This document shows positions 1 through 9,668 of a stretch of DNA of 62,138 bases, piece after piece (the stretch's first letter is position 1; every line of letters starts with the position of its first letter). Source of the DNA: Candidatus Sumerlaeota bacterium (GTDB lineage: Bacteria; Sumerlaeota; Sumerlaeia; MWCT01; JAUWMI01). The stretch is taken from assembly GCA_030613245.1 (NCBI GenBank), contig JAUWMI010000027.1:1-62138 (forward strand), given 5' to 3'. Made by a program: the position numbers and the translations under genes. The notes below the pieces were generated by a model. It ran no database searches. It worked only from the letters and a program-made list of their open reading frames with translations, and was not told the origin of the DNA.

Positions 1-378
1 ATAGTTGAAAGAGGAACAAAAGTTGGGGAAATCGGGCGCTCGGGCAATGCCGCCGGCCTTCCCCAAGCAGAAACCCACCTGCATTTTGAAATCGGCCGCC
101 TTAAGGACCCACAGATAGGCGTTCGGCCTGACGGTAGCGTAGAACCCAGTGTGCGCTACAATGGCAGGAACGTTGAAGGCATGGACCCAATCAAGTTCAT
201 TATTGACGGAAGACGAGAAATCATTCGACCGCTTAATAAAACGAAAGGGCTTTTTGAACAAATCGTTATTGACAGCACAGGAACTGAAACCATGACTATC
301 CTGCAAGCCCGCGTGACCATACAGAATAATCAGCAAAAGATCGTTGTGGAAGAACAAGAGCCGAAGCTTGCAGAATAG
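1..378 (+). CDS. M23 (LytM-type) zinc metallopeptidase, C-terminal fragment
   Basis: The reading frame is open from the first base of the window, so the gene starts upstream. The first 31 codons carry the end of a peptidase M23 domain: a Gly-rich IGRSGNAAG stretch followed by HLHFEI (bases 76-93), whose HxH supplies a catalytic His and a zinc-binding His in this family. These enzymes cut peptidoglycan cross-bridges or, when degenerate, act as amidase activators such as EnvC. After the fold come about 90 residues of charged tail with no motif I recognise. The other zinc ligands lie outside the window, so activity cannot be judged. The next gene on the same strand starts 64 bases downstream. 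Confidence 0.85.
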   Translation: MVERGTKVGEIGRSGNAAGLPQAETHLHFEIGRLKDPQIGVRPDGSVEPSVRYNGRNVEGMDPIKFIIDGRREIIRPLNKTKGLFEQIVIDSTGTETMTILQARVTIQNNQQKIVVEEQEPKLAE

Positions 379-442
379 GCCACGGGCAGCGTATAAATAC
401 CCACGCCGTGGTGACGGCAGACCCGGGTAGAGGATAAGAACA

Positions 443-2029
443 ATGATCAAACACGTCCGACGCGTGCGATTGCTGCTTTATTTCAGTCTCCCCCTACTTC
501 TGGCATGCTCAGTCCTTATAACCACACGTGCCAAAGAAGCCGCTGCGCCCCACTACGATCTGCTGATCACGGGAGGTACGGTGTATGACGGCACTGGCGG
601 TGCTGCGCGGAAACTCGACATCGGAATTCAGGGAAAACTCATCACTGCGCTTGGCGATTTCTCAGCGGCACAGGCAAAAAGAAAAATTGATGCCTCGGGT
701 ATGGCTGTGGCGCCCGGGTTCATTGACTTTCACGCTCATGGCAATCTTAAGAGGCATCCGTATCTGGACAACGAGGTGGCGCAAGGGGTCACGCTCGTTA
801 TGCTCGGCAATGATGGTGGCTCACCGGGCCGCGACGACTTGGGAAGCTATCTGGATTATCTGGACGAACAGTATCTTGGTCCAAACGTAGGCTTCTTTGT
901 TGGATTCGGAACGCTGCGCACTGCTGCCGGCGTGGGTACGAGTCCCAAACCGAGCGAAGAGCAACTGGTCATGATGAAAGCGCTGGCTGCAGAGGCGATG
1001 AAGCGTGGTGCATTCGGGCTGTCAACGGGTCTTGAATATCCGCCGGGCAAGTTTGCTACAACGGAAGAGATCATCGAGGTGGCACGTGTTGTCGCCCGTC
1101 ACGGCGGCATTTACACAAGTCACCTGCGAAGCGAGGACGACGATAAAATTGCAGGCGCTATCAAAGAAATTATTCGCATTGGCCGCGAAGCACCTATTCC
1201 TGTAAATGTATCGCACATCAAGATCGTGTTTGAACAGCATGCCGAAGCAGCCCGAAAAATTGTCGAAATGATGAACGTTGCTCGCAGTGAAGGAATTCAA
1301 ATTGCAGCGGATATCTATCCCTATCTTGCCTCGCATACTACCATCAACCTGATTATGCCCGACTGGGCGCAGCCGCCCAATGATTTTCAAGAAGTCTTGA
1401 AGACACGACGTCAAGAACTTGAGCAGGCCATTCAGGCCAATCTGGAGCGGCGAGGTGGCCCAAGCCACGTGCTTATCACCAGCGGAAAATTCGCCGCACA
1501 GGATCTCGATGAGATCGCACGCCAGCTGGACAAATCTCCTGCGGCAGTTGTAATAGATGACATCGGCCAGAGTGGGTCGAGCGCGGCATTCTTTTCGATG
1601 TTCGCACCGACCATGGAAACATTTCTGCTGGATTCTCACATCATGATCTGCAGCGATGGGAGCCCTACGATGCTCCACCCGCGCGGCTACGGCGCGTTCG
1701 CGCGCGTACTTGCTTATTATGTACGGGAACGTCAGGTGCTCAGTCTGGCTGAGGCTATCAGGAAAACGACGACACTTCCGGCAGCCACTCTTGGTTTGAT
1801 TCGTAATGGCCGGGGAAAAATAGCAGAGGGATTTTTCGCGGACCTTGTCATTTTCAACCCACTGAGCGTGCGCGACGTGGCTACGTTTGCCTCACCACAC
1901 AAATTCCCTAAGGGCATTCCATACGTAGTGATTAACGGCAAGCTTGCGAAGGACAAAGGGCAATTAACACACGTTGGCTCGGGCCGCATACTCCGCTCAA
2001 CCGACAATGTACCGACACCGCTTCGCTGA
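443..2029 (+). CDS. N-acyl-D-amino-acid deacylase (D-aminoacylase) family lipoprotein
   Basis: A 528-residue amidohydrolase. Residues 1-22 form a lipoprotein signal with lipobox L-L-A-C22, so the enzyme should be membrane-anchored outside the cytoplasm. The D-aminoacylase pattern follows: LLITGGTVYDGTG near residue 40, the metal site as FHAHGN (H97, H99; the usual Asp of HxHxD is Asn), SHLRSE, VNVSHIK, and ICSDGSP followed by HPRGYGAFARVL near the end. The family hydrolyses N-acyl-D-amino acids. The Asp-to-Asn change may alter metal binding or specificity. The start is ATG behind a GAGGA about 9 bases upstream. A paralogue with the intact HTHVD lies at 7963-9624. The exact substrate cannot be read from sequence. 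Confidence 0.88.
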   Translation: MIKHVRRVRLLLYFSLPLLLACSVLITTRAKEAAAPHYDLLITGGTVYDGTGGAARKLDIGIQGKLITALGDFSAAQAKRKIDASGMAVAPGFIDFHAHGNLKRHPYLDNEVAQGVTLVMLGNDGGSPGRDDLGSYLDYLDEQYLGPNVGFFVGFGTLRTAAGVGTSPKPSEEQLVMMKALAAEAMKRGAFGLSTGLEYPPGKFATTEEIIEVARVVARHGGIYTSHLRSEDDDKIAGAIKEIIRIGREAPIPVNVSHIKIVFEQHAEAARKIVEMMNVARSEGIQIAADIYPYLASHTTINLIMPDWAQPPNDFQEVLKTRRQELEQAIQANLERRGGPSHVLITSGKFAAQDLDEIARQLDKSPAAVVIDDIGQSGSSAAFFSMFAPTMETFLLDSHIMICSDGSPTMLHPRGYGAFARVLAYYVRERQVLSLAEAIRKTTTLPAATLGLIRNGRGKIAEGFFADLVIFNPLSVRDVATFASPHKFPKGIPYVVINGKLAKDKGQLTHVGSGRILRSTDNVPTPLR

Positions 2030-2060
2030 CTAGCCGAGGCAACTTAGGAGTCGGTCAGGA

Positions 2061-2123
2061 GTTGTAAGGGCGTTTAATTAAACGCCCCTACATGCTGTAC
2101 CGTTATCTATACAAATCTCAATA
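2061..2123. repeat. 63-bp dispersed repeat with central palindrome, copy 1
   Basis: This sequence recurs at 14302-14364 with two differences in 63 bases. The first half is a near-perfect palindrome around GGGCGTTTAATTAAACGCCC; the second half (ATGCTGTACCGTTATC onward) is unique to the unit. It lies between two co-directional genes. It resembles REP/MITE-type intergenic elements and contains no ORF. Confidence 0.85.
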
Positions 2124-2169
2124 GGGCGAGAATCCAGCAGCGTAAAAATCTCCTGGATGAGGAGCACCT

Positions 2170-3372
2170 ATGATTCAGAAACTTACCGTTTCTCTTATGA
2201 CTATGACGATTTTCTTAACTGGAGGACTCAGCAGCATGATCTTCGGGCAGGAATCGCAGGGCACGCCTTCGGATTATCAGGCGGTTCATCAGCGCGCTAT
2301 TGTAGTTGATATGCATTCCGACACCGTGCTGCGCATAATGCGCAGTGGATTTGACTTTGGAAAACGCTCGTCCCGAGGCCACATGGATCTGCCGCGCCTT
2401 AAAGAGGGTGGCGTTGATGTACAGGTGTTTGCCTGCTACGTGGCGCCGCGATTCTTGCCAGACGGAGCTACCAGCCATGCGCTGGAAATGATTCGCACGT
2501 TCAAGCGGGAAATTGCCAAATATCCTGGGGAGGCTGCACTAGCGTACAACCCTGGTGAAATTGACAACATTGTCGCCTCGAAGCGCATCGCTGCTATTCT
2601 GGCGATTGAAGGGGGCCATGCTATTCAGGACAGCCTTGATACGCTCCGCAAGTTTCACCAGCTCGGGGTGCGTTACATGACACTGACATGGATGAACACC
2701 AACAACTGGGCAGATGCAGCTGGTGGTGAGCGGCGCTGGGCAGGACTTAATGATCTTGGTGTTCGTATTGTGAGCGAAATGAACCACCTCGGGATGATCG
2801 TTGACCTCTCTCATGCTTCGGACGAAACATTCTGGGATGTCCTGAGTATCACCACTGACCCAGTAATATTCTCACACTCCTGTTGCCGCGCCCTTTGCAA
2901 TCACTTCCGAAACGTGAGTGACGAGATGCTGCGCGGCCTGGCGCGTAACGGAGGTGTGATCGGCATCAATTTCTACCCAGGCTACCTGAGCGGGGAGTTT
3001 GCCAAAGCCACCGAGGCAGCTAAAGATCAGCTTCACACAAAGGAAGAGGAGATTGAGACAAAATACAAGACTCAACCCAAAAAGCTGGAAGCCGAGAAAC
3101 AGAAACTCTGGCAAAGGCACAGGAATCGTTCTCAACCCGTGCCTCTTGATGTCCTGATTAACCACATTGACCATGCAGTGAAAATTGCAGGGATTGACCA
3201 TGTTGGGCTTGGGTCGGATTTTGACGGATTTCGGGTCACACTGGTTGGGATGGAAGATTGCTCGAAGCTTCCGAACATCACCAAGGCACTGCTCGCGCGC
3301 GGCTATTCGGAGCTCGACGTCAGAAAGATCCTGGGCGAAAATATGCTGCGCGTGTTTCGCCAGGTGATGTAA
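2170..3372 (+). CDS. Membrane dipeptidase-like exported peptidase (M19 family)
   Basis: A 400-residue protein of the renal/membrane dipeptidase family, whose members hydrolyse dipeptides and tolerate D-residues at the C-terminal position. A signal peptide covers residues 1-26 (hydrophobic TMTIFLTGG core). M19 zinc motifs are in order: HSD (H49, D51), AIEGGHAI near 147, DLSHASD, FSHSCCRAL, and the HVGLGSDFDG block near the end. An unusual, highly charged Lys/Glu segment near residues 290-320 is probably a surface helical insertion. GAGGAG lies just upstream of the ATG. Between two D-aminoacylase-family genes, it fits a role in D-amino-acid peptide turnover. Confidence 0.9.
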   Translation: MIQKLTVSLMTMTIFLTGGLSSMIFGQESQGTPSDYQAVHQRAIVVDMHSDTVLRIMRSGFDFGKRSSRGHMDLPRLKEGGVDVQVFACYVAPRFLPDGATSHALEMIRTFKREIAKYPGEAALAYNPGEIDNIVASKRIAAILAIEGGHAIQDSLDTLRKFHQLGVRYMTLTWMNTNNWADAAGGERRWAGLNDLGVRIVSEMNHLGMIVDLSHASDETFWDVLSITTDPVIFSHSCCRALCNHFRNVSDEMLRGLARNGGVIGINFYPGYLSGEFAKATEAAKDQLHTKEEEIETKYKTQPKKLEAEKQKLWQRHRNRSQPVPLDVLINHIDHAVKIAGIDHVGLGSDFDGFRVTLVGMEDCSKLPNITKALLARGYSELDVRKILGENMLRVFRQVM

Positions 3373-3708
3373 AAGCAAGAATAGAGATGTAACTGCTTTG
3401 GCAACGCCGTACAAGAATGATGCTTGAGAGAGTAGTGCATCCCGTGAGAACCAGTTGAACCCGGCACGCAGCGAGTGCTTGCCGTGATAGTTCAAACGGA
3501 ATCTTTATGGGATGACGCTGTTAGTGGTTTATACGCCATTCCTAGGCGTTCCGGGGAATTACCACTTGACACAAAGGGCTTTTTCTTCCATTGAAAATGT
3601 GACTTGTTACCGCGGGCTGCAGACGACCAGATAATCTGTACGCCCGCGCAAATTATGTGGTTCTTTTTGCGCCACAACAACGAACATGTGGTGAAGGTTT
3701 CAGACTCC

Positions 3709-6663
3709 ATGAGCAATACAAAAGCCGAGCAAGTTAATGCGAACCTGGCATCACAGGATGTGACTGCCAGATTGCGGGCACTCATTTTGGGGATTTTCAT
3801 CATTTCCGGTGCCTGCGGCTTGATGTACCAGGTTGTCTGGGTCCGAATGCTCTCGCTTGTGTTCGGCACCACGGTATACGCAGTCAGCACAGTGCTCACC
3901 GTATTTATGGCTGGATTGGCGCTGGGAAGCTACGCCTTCGGTCGCATCATTGACAAGCACCGTTCACCACTCAAAGTCTATGCAGCGCTGGAAATCGGTA
4001 TCGGTGTCTTCGCAGTGCTCATTCCGCTTATCTTCTTTTTGCTAGAGAATCTCTATACTGGTATCTATCGAAGTACCCATCCTTCCCGTTCCACCCTCAC
4101 CGTGTTACGCTTTACCCTCTCATTTCTCATCTTGCTGATTCCCACAACTATGATGGGCGGCACCCTGCCGGTGATGAGTAAATATCTGGTTCGCCAAAAA
4201 GACCGCCTGGCCACGCGGGTCGGGCTTCTGTATTTTGCGAATACGCTGGGAGCGATGATTGGTTGTTTCGCTACTGGATATTTCCTGATTCAATTGCTTG
4301 GAGTGCGCGAAACAGCGTACTTTGCGGCGCTGGGAAATCTTGTAGTGGGATTTATTGCGCTTAAAATAAACAAAACGTGTCCGCCTCTGGAGGAATCATT
4401 GGTGCTTTCACCAGCGGCGGTAGCAGAAGCGAAACGCGAGCGCACCCCTGTTGTGTTTCGGCTTGTACTGTGGGCGTTTGCGCTGTCAGGCCTGTGCGCA
4501 CTGGCGTACGAAGTGCTCTGGACACGTATTCTGTCGCTTTTTATGGGCTCAACAGTCTATGCCTTTTCAACAATGCTCAGCACGTTTCTGTGTGGGCTGG
4601 CACTCGGCAGTCTGCTGATCGCGCGCATGGCAGACAGACACAAAAACCTGATCTCCCTGTTCGGCTTTATAGAAATTGCCATTGGCATTTTGTGCCTACT
4701 GAGCATTCCACTGGTGAAAATTCTCGATCCTGCATCGCGAGCGATCTACGAGACCATTCCATTCCGAACATGGTGGCGATGGATGGGGTCCGGCTTCTTC
4801 GTTTCTGGAATCATGATGTTTATACCCACGCTGCTGTTTGGTGCAACGTTCCCCATAGTTGCGAAAATCTATACCCGCCACCTGGAGCGCCTTGGCCGAG
4901 GCATTGGTAATATTTACTCGGTAAACACAGTAGGCGCGATTATAGGTTCGTTTCTCGCAGGATTCATTCTTATCCCGCTTATCGGCATTCAGAAAAGCAT
5001 CCTTGCAATGGCACTGGTGAACGGAGGCATTGGACTCCTGCTGGTTCTCAGTAGCCCTGCTGGGGGCCGTTGGAATAAATTGGCCATTGCTGTTTTAACC
5101 GTTCTGGCGTTTTTTCTCGTTGCCTCGCGCATTCCGTTGAATCAGCCACTTGTGATCTTCTCACAAAATATTTACAGACAGGGCGATAAGCTGCTGTTCT
5201 ACAATGAAGACGTTGATGCTACGGTGGTGGTGCTGGAAGGGACAGACAATGTGCGGCGCCTTTACGCCAATCGAAACGAAGCCGCAGAGGATTCGCGCTG
5301 GGATGCTCCATCGCATAAGGTCATTGCACATATCCCTCTCCTCTTGCATCCGAATCCCAAACGCGCGCTGGTCATTGGATTCGGCATGGGCGTGACTTCG
5401 TATGCCATCACGTGCCACGATGTTGAAGTGGACGCCGTTGAAATCTCAAAAGGAGTGATTGATGCTAACTCCTATTTTGTTGATGCCAATCATCACATCC
5501 TCGATAGTCCGCTAGTCCATATAGAAGTAGACGACGGACGTAACTACACTCTGCTGACTGAGAAGAAATACGATTTGATCTCTGCCGGAATTATCCATCC
5601 CGGCGTGAGCCCTGGTAGCGCAAATTTCTACTCCAAAGATTTCTACGACCAATGCAAGCGTATTCTTACTCCTAAAGGCGTCATGTCCCAGTGGGTTCCA
5701 TTGCACTACGTTACACCTGAGAATTATCGAATCATCACACGCACATTCAAGTCTGCCTTTCCCAATACAACGCTATGGTTTAAGTACACCAACAACTTTA
5801 TGATACTGATTGGTATGAACGAACCCCTGCAGATTGACTTTCAGGATTTCGACCAACGGCTTCATCAGCCCAAGGTGCTGGCCGACCTTGCCTCGATTGA
5901 TGTGGACGACCCTTACACGCTGCTCGACTCGTTCATGATGGATGCTGATACAATTGATCAGTACGTTGGGGAAGGGCCAATTCACACGGATAATCGTCCG
6001 TACATCGAATTTTCGGGAGGAAAGGATTTGCAGCGCGTGGTCTTTGTAAACCTGGGTGGTATGCTACCCTTTCGCCAAAAGGTCTGGCCCTTTCTGGTCA
6101 ATACAGGCAAGAGCCCGGAGGAACGCGAGCAGGTCAAGGCCAGGCTTGATCGCTACTTCGAGGCCACCCAGTACACGATTCGAGGAGAGATGCTCTGCGT
6201 GGTGGAACAGTACGAAGACGTGATCGGGCTTTTTCGCACGGCGCTCAGGATCAATCCTTCTGATAAAAACACCAGGTATCTCCTTGAGAAAATCATTGAG
6301 ACTTTCACAATCAAGTCGCTCAATCGTGCCGCAACTCTACGCTCACAGGGACGCCTGGATGAAGCTCTTGCGCTAATGCAGAAAATCGTTGCTCTGGACC
6401 CGAGCTTTGCAGCTGGGTATAATAATATTGGCTTCCTCTGCCAGGAAATGAACAACTATGATGCGGCTGTGAAGGCCTACAAGCAGGCCATGGCTGTTGA
6501 TCCCAACCTGGTAGATGCGCGTTATAATCTGGCGATGCTTTACGCCAACGTTCTGGGAATGTATCCAGAAGCCAAGTCGGAATTAGAGAACATTCTCGAA
6601 ATAGACCCGCAAATGACGCGTGCGCGCGAAGCCCTGGAGAAGATTAAACAATTAGGCTATTGA
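3709..6663 (+). CDS. Fused polytopic membrane protein / spermidine synthase-like / TPR protein
   Basis: A 984-residue three-part protein. The first ~480 residues hold two homologous sets of membrane helices; each opens with a matching motif (SGACGLMYQVVWVRMLSLVFG and SGLCALAYEVLWTRILSLFMG), showing internal duplication. A spermidine-synthase-like Rossmann domain follows, with VIGFGMGVTSYA, VDAVEIS and a DDGRNYTL motif matching the DDG region of SpeE. The last ~150 residues are TPR repeats (AAGYNNIGFLCQEMNNYDAAV and a second unit). Such fusions are common in environmental bacteria and their substrate is not established. I chose the ATG at 3709 because upstream in-frame starts (TTG 3604) add an uncharacteristic leader. 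Confidence 0.85.
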   Translation: MSNTKAEQVNANLASQDVTARLRALILGIFIISGACGLMYQVVWVRMLSLVFGTTVYAVSTVLTVFMAGLALGSYAFGRIIDKHRSPLKVYAALEIGIGVFAVLIPLIFFLLENLYTGIYRSTHPSRSTLTVLRFTLSFLILLIPTTMMGGTLPVMSKYLVRQKDRLATRVGLLYFANTLGAMIGCFATGYFLIQLLGVRETAYFAALGNLVVGFIALKINKTCPPLEESLVLSPAAVAEAKRERTPVVFRLVLWAFALSGLCALAYEVLWTRILSLFMGSTVYAFSTMLSTFLCGLALGSLLIARMADRHKNLISLFGFIEIAIGILCLLSIPLVKILDPASRAIYETIPFRTWWRWMGSGFFVSGIMMFIPTLLFGATFPIVAKIYTRHLERLGRGIGNIYSVNTVGAIIGSFLAGFILIPLIGIQKSILAMALVNGGIGLLLVLSSPAGGRWNKLAIAVLTVLAFFLVASRIPLNQPLVIFSQNIYRQGDKLLFYNEDVDATVVVLEGTDNVRRLYANRNEAAEDSRWDAPSHKVIAHIPLLLHPNPKRALVIGFGMGVTSYAITCHDVEVDAVEISKGVIDANSYFVDANHHILDSPLVHIEVDDGRNYTLLTEKKYDLISAGIIHPGVSPGSANFYSKDFYDQCKRILTPKGVMSQWVPLHYVTPENYRIITRTFKSAFPNTTLWFKYTNNFMILIGMNEPLQIDFQDFDQRLHQPKVLADLASIDVDDPYTLLDSFMMDADTIDQYVGEGPIHTDNRPYIEFSGGKDLQRVVFVNLGGMLPFRQKVWPFLVNTGKSPEEREQVKARLDRYFEATQYTIRGEMLCVVEQYEDVIGLFRTALRINPSDKNTRYLLEKIIETFTIKSLNRAATLRSQGRLDEALALMQKIVALDPSFAAGYNNIGFLCQEMNNYDAAVKAYKQAMAVDPNLVDARYNLAMLYANVLGMYPEAKSELENILEIDPQMTRAREALEKIKQLGY

Positions 6664-6919
6664 GCAGGCTGCTGCTGGTAAGGAATAACAGTTTCTCATC
6701 ACTATTCCGACGTATTATGAGTTGTCTTTGTCAAGCCTCGAAAAAAATAATGTCATGTTGCCAGCACATTTTAGGATTGGCCGAACAAGAATACGGCATA
6801 CGGTGTTCGCGTTGAGCGAGAGGGAAACTGAGGCATAATCGTGATGATGGTTTTTCAATCCTTTGCGTAGATCCATGCTCGGCTCAGTTTGCATGTATTA
6901 TTCAAGGAGGGGAAAAAAT

Positions 6920-7813
6920 ATGGGGCGAAAACTCGTTTTACATTTCTGCGCTGCGATCCTGCTGCTTGTTCCGCCAGTGTTAGCGGTAGAGAATCCGATT
7001 CTGCGCGACAGAATCAAGCCCTGGGTTGACGATTTTAAAGGCACTATGGGCATTGCCCTGAAAAACCTCAGCACCAACGAGTCCGTATACATCAATGCTG
7101 ACGAACGCTTCCCATCTGAAAGCGTGATTAAAGTTCCCGTTTTGGTTGAGGCGTTGTTTCAAGCGCACGAGCAGAGAGTGAATCTAAGCAAATCAATACG
7201 CTATCGTGCAGCTGAGCATGTGGGAGGATCGGGTATTCTCCGGCATCTCCACGATGGACTCGAGCTCACACTCCACGACGCCATTTTCCTGATGATTACG
7301 CTAAGCGATAATACAGCAACCAATCTCGTTCTGGACGAAATTGGCGTGCGCGCTGTTAACCGACGTATGGAAATGCTCGGTCTGCCGAATCTCAAGATTT
7401 TCCGCAAGGTCTTCGGGAAAGAGGCGCTGGTCTACCCTGAGTGGGAAAATGAGTTTGCCCTGGGCATGGTTACCCCACGCGAGATGTGCGAGTTGCTCGA
7501 AAAAATCACAAGGAAGGAAATCATTTCACCTGGGGCGTGCGATCAAATGATTGGCATCATGCGCAGACAATTTTACGATACAAGAATCCCGCGCTACATC
7601 TCGGGTGATGGCGTCTGGGTGGCCAACAAGGGTGGCTCTGGAACTCATAATCGTCACGACGCCGCTATTATTCATACCCCGAAGTGCGACTATGTGCTCT
7701 GCATTTTTACAAAAAATAACCAGGACACCAGCTGGCGCTACGATAATAAAGCGCACACTGCAATAGCGGATATTTCTAAACTGGTATTTGACTATTGTGT
7801 GACTCCCGAGTAG
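6920..7813 (+). CDS. Class A beta-lactamase-like serine hydrolase, exported
   Basis: A 297-residue protein with a signal peptide (residues 1-22, cleavage near VLA-VEN). It carries the penicillin-recognising signature: S68-V-I-K71 as SxxK, LSDN as the SDN triad near residue 132, and NKGGSGTH as the KTG-equivalent (here KGG). A convincing class A Glu166 with ExxLN is not obvious; EWENEF sits in roughly the right place. It may therefore be a lactamase, a DD-peptidase-like enzyme or an unrelated esterase on the same fold. The start was chosen by AAGGAGGGG (6904-6912) eight bases before the ATG; an upstream TTG at 6863 is ignored. Confidence 0.85.
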   Translation: MGRKLVLHFCAAILLLVPPVLAVENPILRDRIKPWVDDFKGTMGIALKNLSTNESVYINADERFPSESVIKVPVLVEALFQAHEQRVNLSKSIRYRAAEHVGGSGILRHLHDGLELTLHDAIFLMITLSDNTATNLVLDEIGVRAVNRRMEMLGLPNLKIFRKVFGKEALVYPEWENEFALGMVTPREMCELLEKITRKEIISPGACDQMIGIMRRQFYDTRIPRYISGDGVWVANKGGSGTHNRHDAAIIHTPKCDYVLCIFTKNNQDTSWRYDNKAHTAIADISKLVFDYCVTPE

Positions 7814-7962
7814 TTGAAAAAATAATTCCGATCGAAGAACGACTGGTGCAAGACTTAGAGAGTCGGTGCAATCCAGTACGAAATTCTGTGGCCGTGTTGT
7901 TCCCCTCGCTACTTGACATCCACGGCAAAGTGCCAGCCTAAACCAGAGGAAGGAGTACTCCA

Positions 7963-9624
7963 ATGACGATCCGGACGCATCAATGGATACTATGCCTCTT
8001 TATCATCCTTGCGCTTCCATTCATCTGTGCCACTGAACTTCTGGCCGATGATCCCACGTATGACTTGGTCATTCAAAATGGGAGGATTATAGATGGTACA
8101 GGCAATCCCGCCTTCTTTGCGGACATCGGTATTCGCAATGGCCGAATAGCGGAAATTGAGTACAGAAGACAGCTCGCCGGCCGTGAAATCCTCGACGCTT
8201 CTGGTTTGATTGTCGCGCCGGGATTCATTGACGTACACACGCACGTTGACAGCCAGATTTTCAGACAGCCGCTTGCAGAGAACTTTATCCGGGACGGAGT
8301 GACTGCGGTGGTCACAGGGAACTGCGGCCGCTCGGTTAAAGACATCGCGGCGTATTTCGATCGTCTGACAAGTCAGGGCGCTGCAATTAACATTGCAACC
8401 CTGATTGGCCACAACACAGTACGCCGCAGCATAATGGAATTGTCCGCCCGTCAGCCAACCCCTGACGATATGCTTCAGATGAAAACACTCATCGCCAGAG
8501 CAATGGAAGCCGGCGCCATGGGGATGTCCACCGGCCTGATCTACATACCCGGCACGTACTCGTCAACAGAGGAATTGATCGAACTCATGAAGGCAGCAGC
8601 AGCGTATGGCGGGATCTATGCAAGCCACATGCGCAGTGAGGGGCCGGAAATTCTGGCTGCTATTGACGAAGCACTCCGCATCGGCCAGGAGGCGCACTGC
8701 CGGGTTGAAATCTCGCATTTCAAGATCGGAAACGACAACACCATCGGCGGTAGCCGGACAACTCTGAAGCGAGTGGACGATGCCCGTGCTCGCGGCCTTG
8801 ATGTCACCATGGATCAATATCCCTACGCAGCATCCAGTACGGGGTTATCAGTTTTGCTTCCGGACTGGGTGCTGGAAGACGGCCGCGAGAAAGCCCGCGA
8901 ACGCCTCCGTCAGCCCGATATGCGCCGGGAAATCGCCAAAGAGATGCTCACCTATTATACCGTGAAACGCCACCGGCCAGATTTTTCCTACGCTGTTTTT
9001 GCACGCTACAGTGGCGATACTTCGCTCGTCGGAAAGAATATTCTGGAAATCACCGCCATGCGTCGCAGTAAATCTCCCTTCCGTCTCATTTTCGATCGGA
9101 AACCTTCCATGCGCGAGCAAATCGAAACGATTATTGACCTTTATCTCGCAGGAAACGGTTCTATGGTTTACCACAGCATGGATGAAAGGGATGTGCGGAA
9201 GATCATGCGGCATCCCTGCGTGATGATCTGCTCTGATAGTGGTATTAGGAGCTACGGCAGAGGTATGCCACACCCACGCGGTTACGGCGCTAATGCCAGA
9301 GTCCTTGGCTACTACGTGCGCGGGCTGCACATGCTGAGTCTGGAGGAGGCGATCCGAAAAATGACCAGCCTCCCTGCCCAGAGCTTTTGGATCAAAGACC
9401 GCGGGCTAATTCGCGAGGGGAACTGGGCCGACCTGACGCTCTTTGACCCAGAAGAAGTTGACAGCCAGGCCACCTACGCCGATCCTCATCGTTATGCTGA
9501 CGGTATACCCTACGTCCTGGTAAATGGTGTTCTGGTTGTCAAGGAAGGCAAGCCAACAGGGGCCTTACCTGGCCAGGCTATCTATGGCCCGGGTAAAGTC
9601 TCCACAGCAGTCACTTCAAAGTAA
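7963..9624 (+). CDS. D-aminoacylase (N-acyl-D-amino-acid deacylase) family, exported
   Basis: A 553-residue paralogue of the protein at 443-2029, with a signal peptide (residues 1-29) but no lipobox. The metal site is intact: FIDVHTHVD (H92, H94, D96), then GNCG (Cys used as a metal ligand in D-aminoacylases), ASHMRSEG, VEISHFKIG, and ICSDSG with HPRGYGANARVLGYY. The family removes N-acyl groups from D-amino acids or acts on related N-acylated compounds. A strong ribosome binding site (AGGAAGGAG) precedes the ATG. The next gene is convergent 44 bases away. Two diverged copies in 10 kb suggest different substrates. Confidence 0.9.
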   Translation: MTIRTHQWILCLFIILALPFICATELLADDPTYDLVIQNGRIIDGTGNPAFFADIGIRNGRIAEIEYRRQLAGREILDASGLIVAPGFIDVHTHVDSQIFRQPLAENFIRDGVTAVVTGNCGRSVKDIAAYFDRLTSQGAAINIATLIGHNTVRRSIMELSARQPTPDDMLQMKTLIARAMEAGAMGMSTGLIYIPGTYSSTEELIELMKAAAAYGGIYASHMRSEGPEILAAIDEALRIGQEAHCRVEISHFKIGNDNTIGGSRTTLKRVDDARARGLDVTMDQYPYAASSTGLSVLLPDWVLEDGREKARERLRQPDMRREIAKEMLTYYTVKRHRPDFSYAVFARYSGDTSLVGKNILEITAMRRSKSPFRLIFDRKPSMREQIETIIDLYLAGNGSMVYHSMDERDVRKIMRHPCVMICSDSGIRSYGRGMPHPRGYGANARVLGYYVRGLHMLSLEEAIRKMTSLPAQSFWIKDRGLIREGNWADLTLFDPEEVDSQATYADPHRYADGIPYVLVNGVLVVKEGKPTGALPGQAIYGPGKVSTAVTSK

Positions 9625-9668
9625 ACTGTCCGGACCAGATCCGCAGAGATTGAATGACTGGATGAGCA

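Noticed and set aside
1022-1678. Minus-strand ORF of 218 codons over the first D-aminoacylase gene
   Set aside because: Antisense shadow; the sense frame carries all family motifs.
2872-3495. Minus-strand ORF of 207 codons over the dipeptidase gene
   Set aside because: Antisense shadow of a clear M19 gene with no ribosome binding site.
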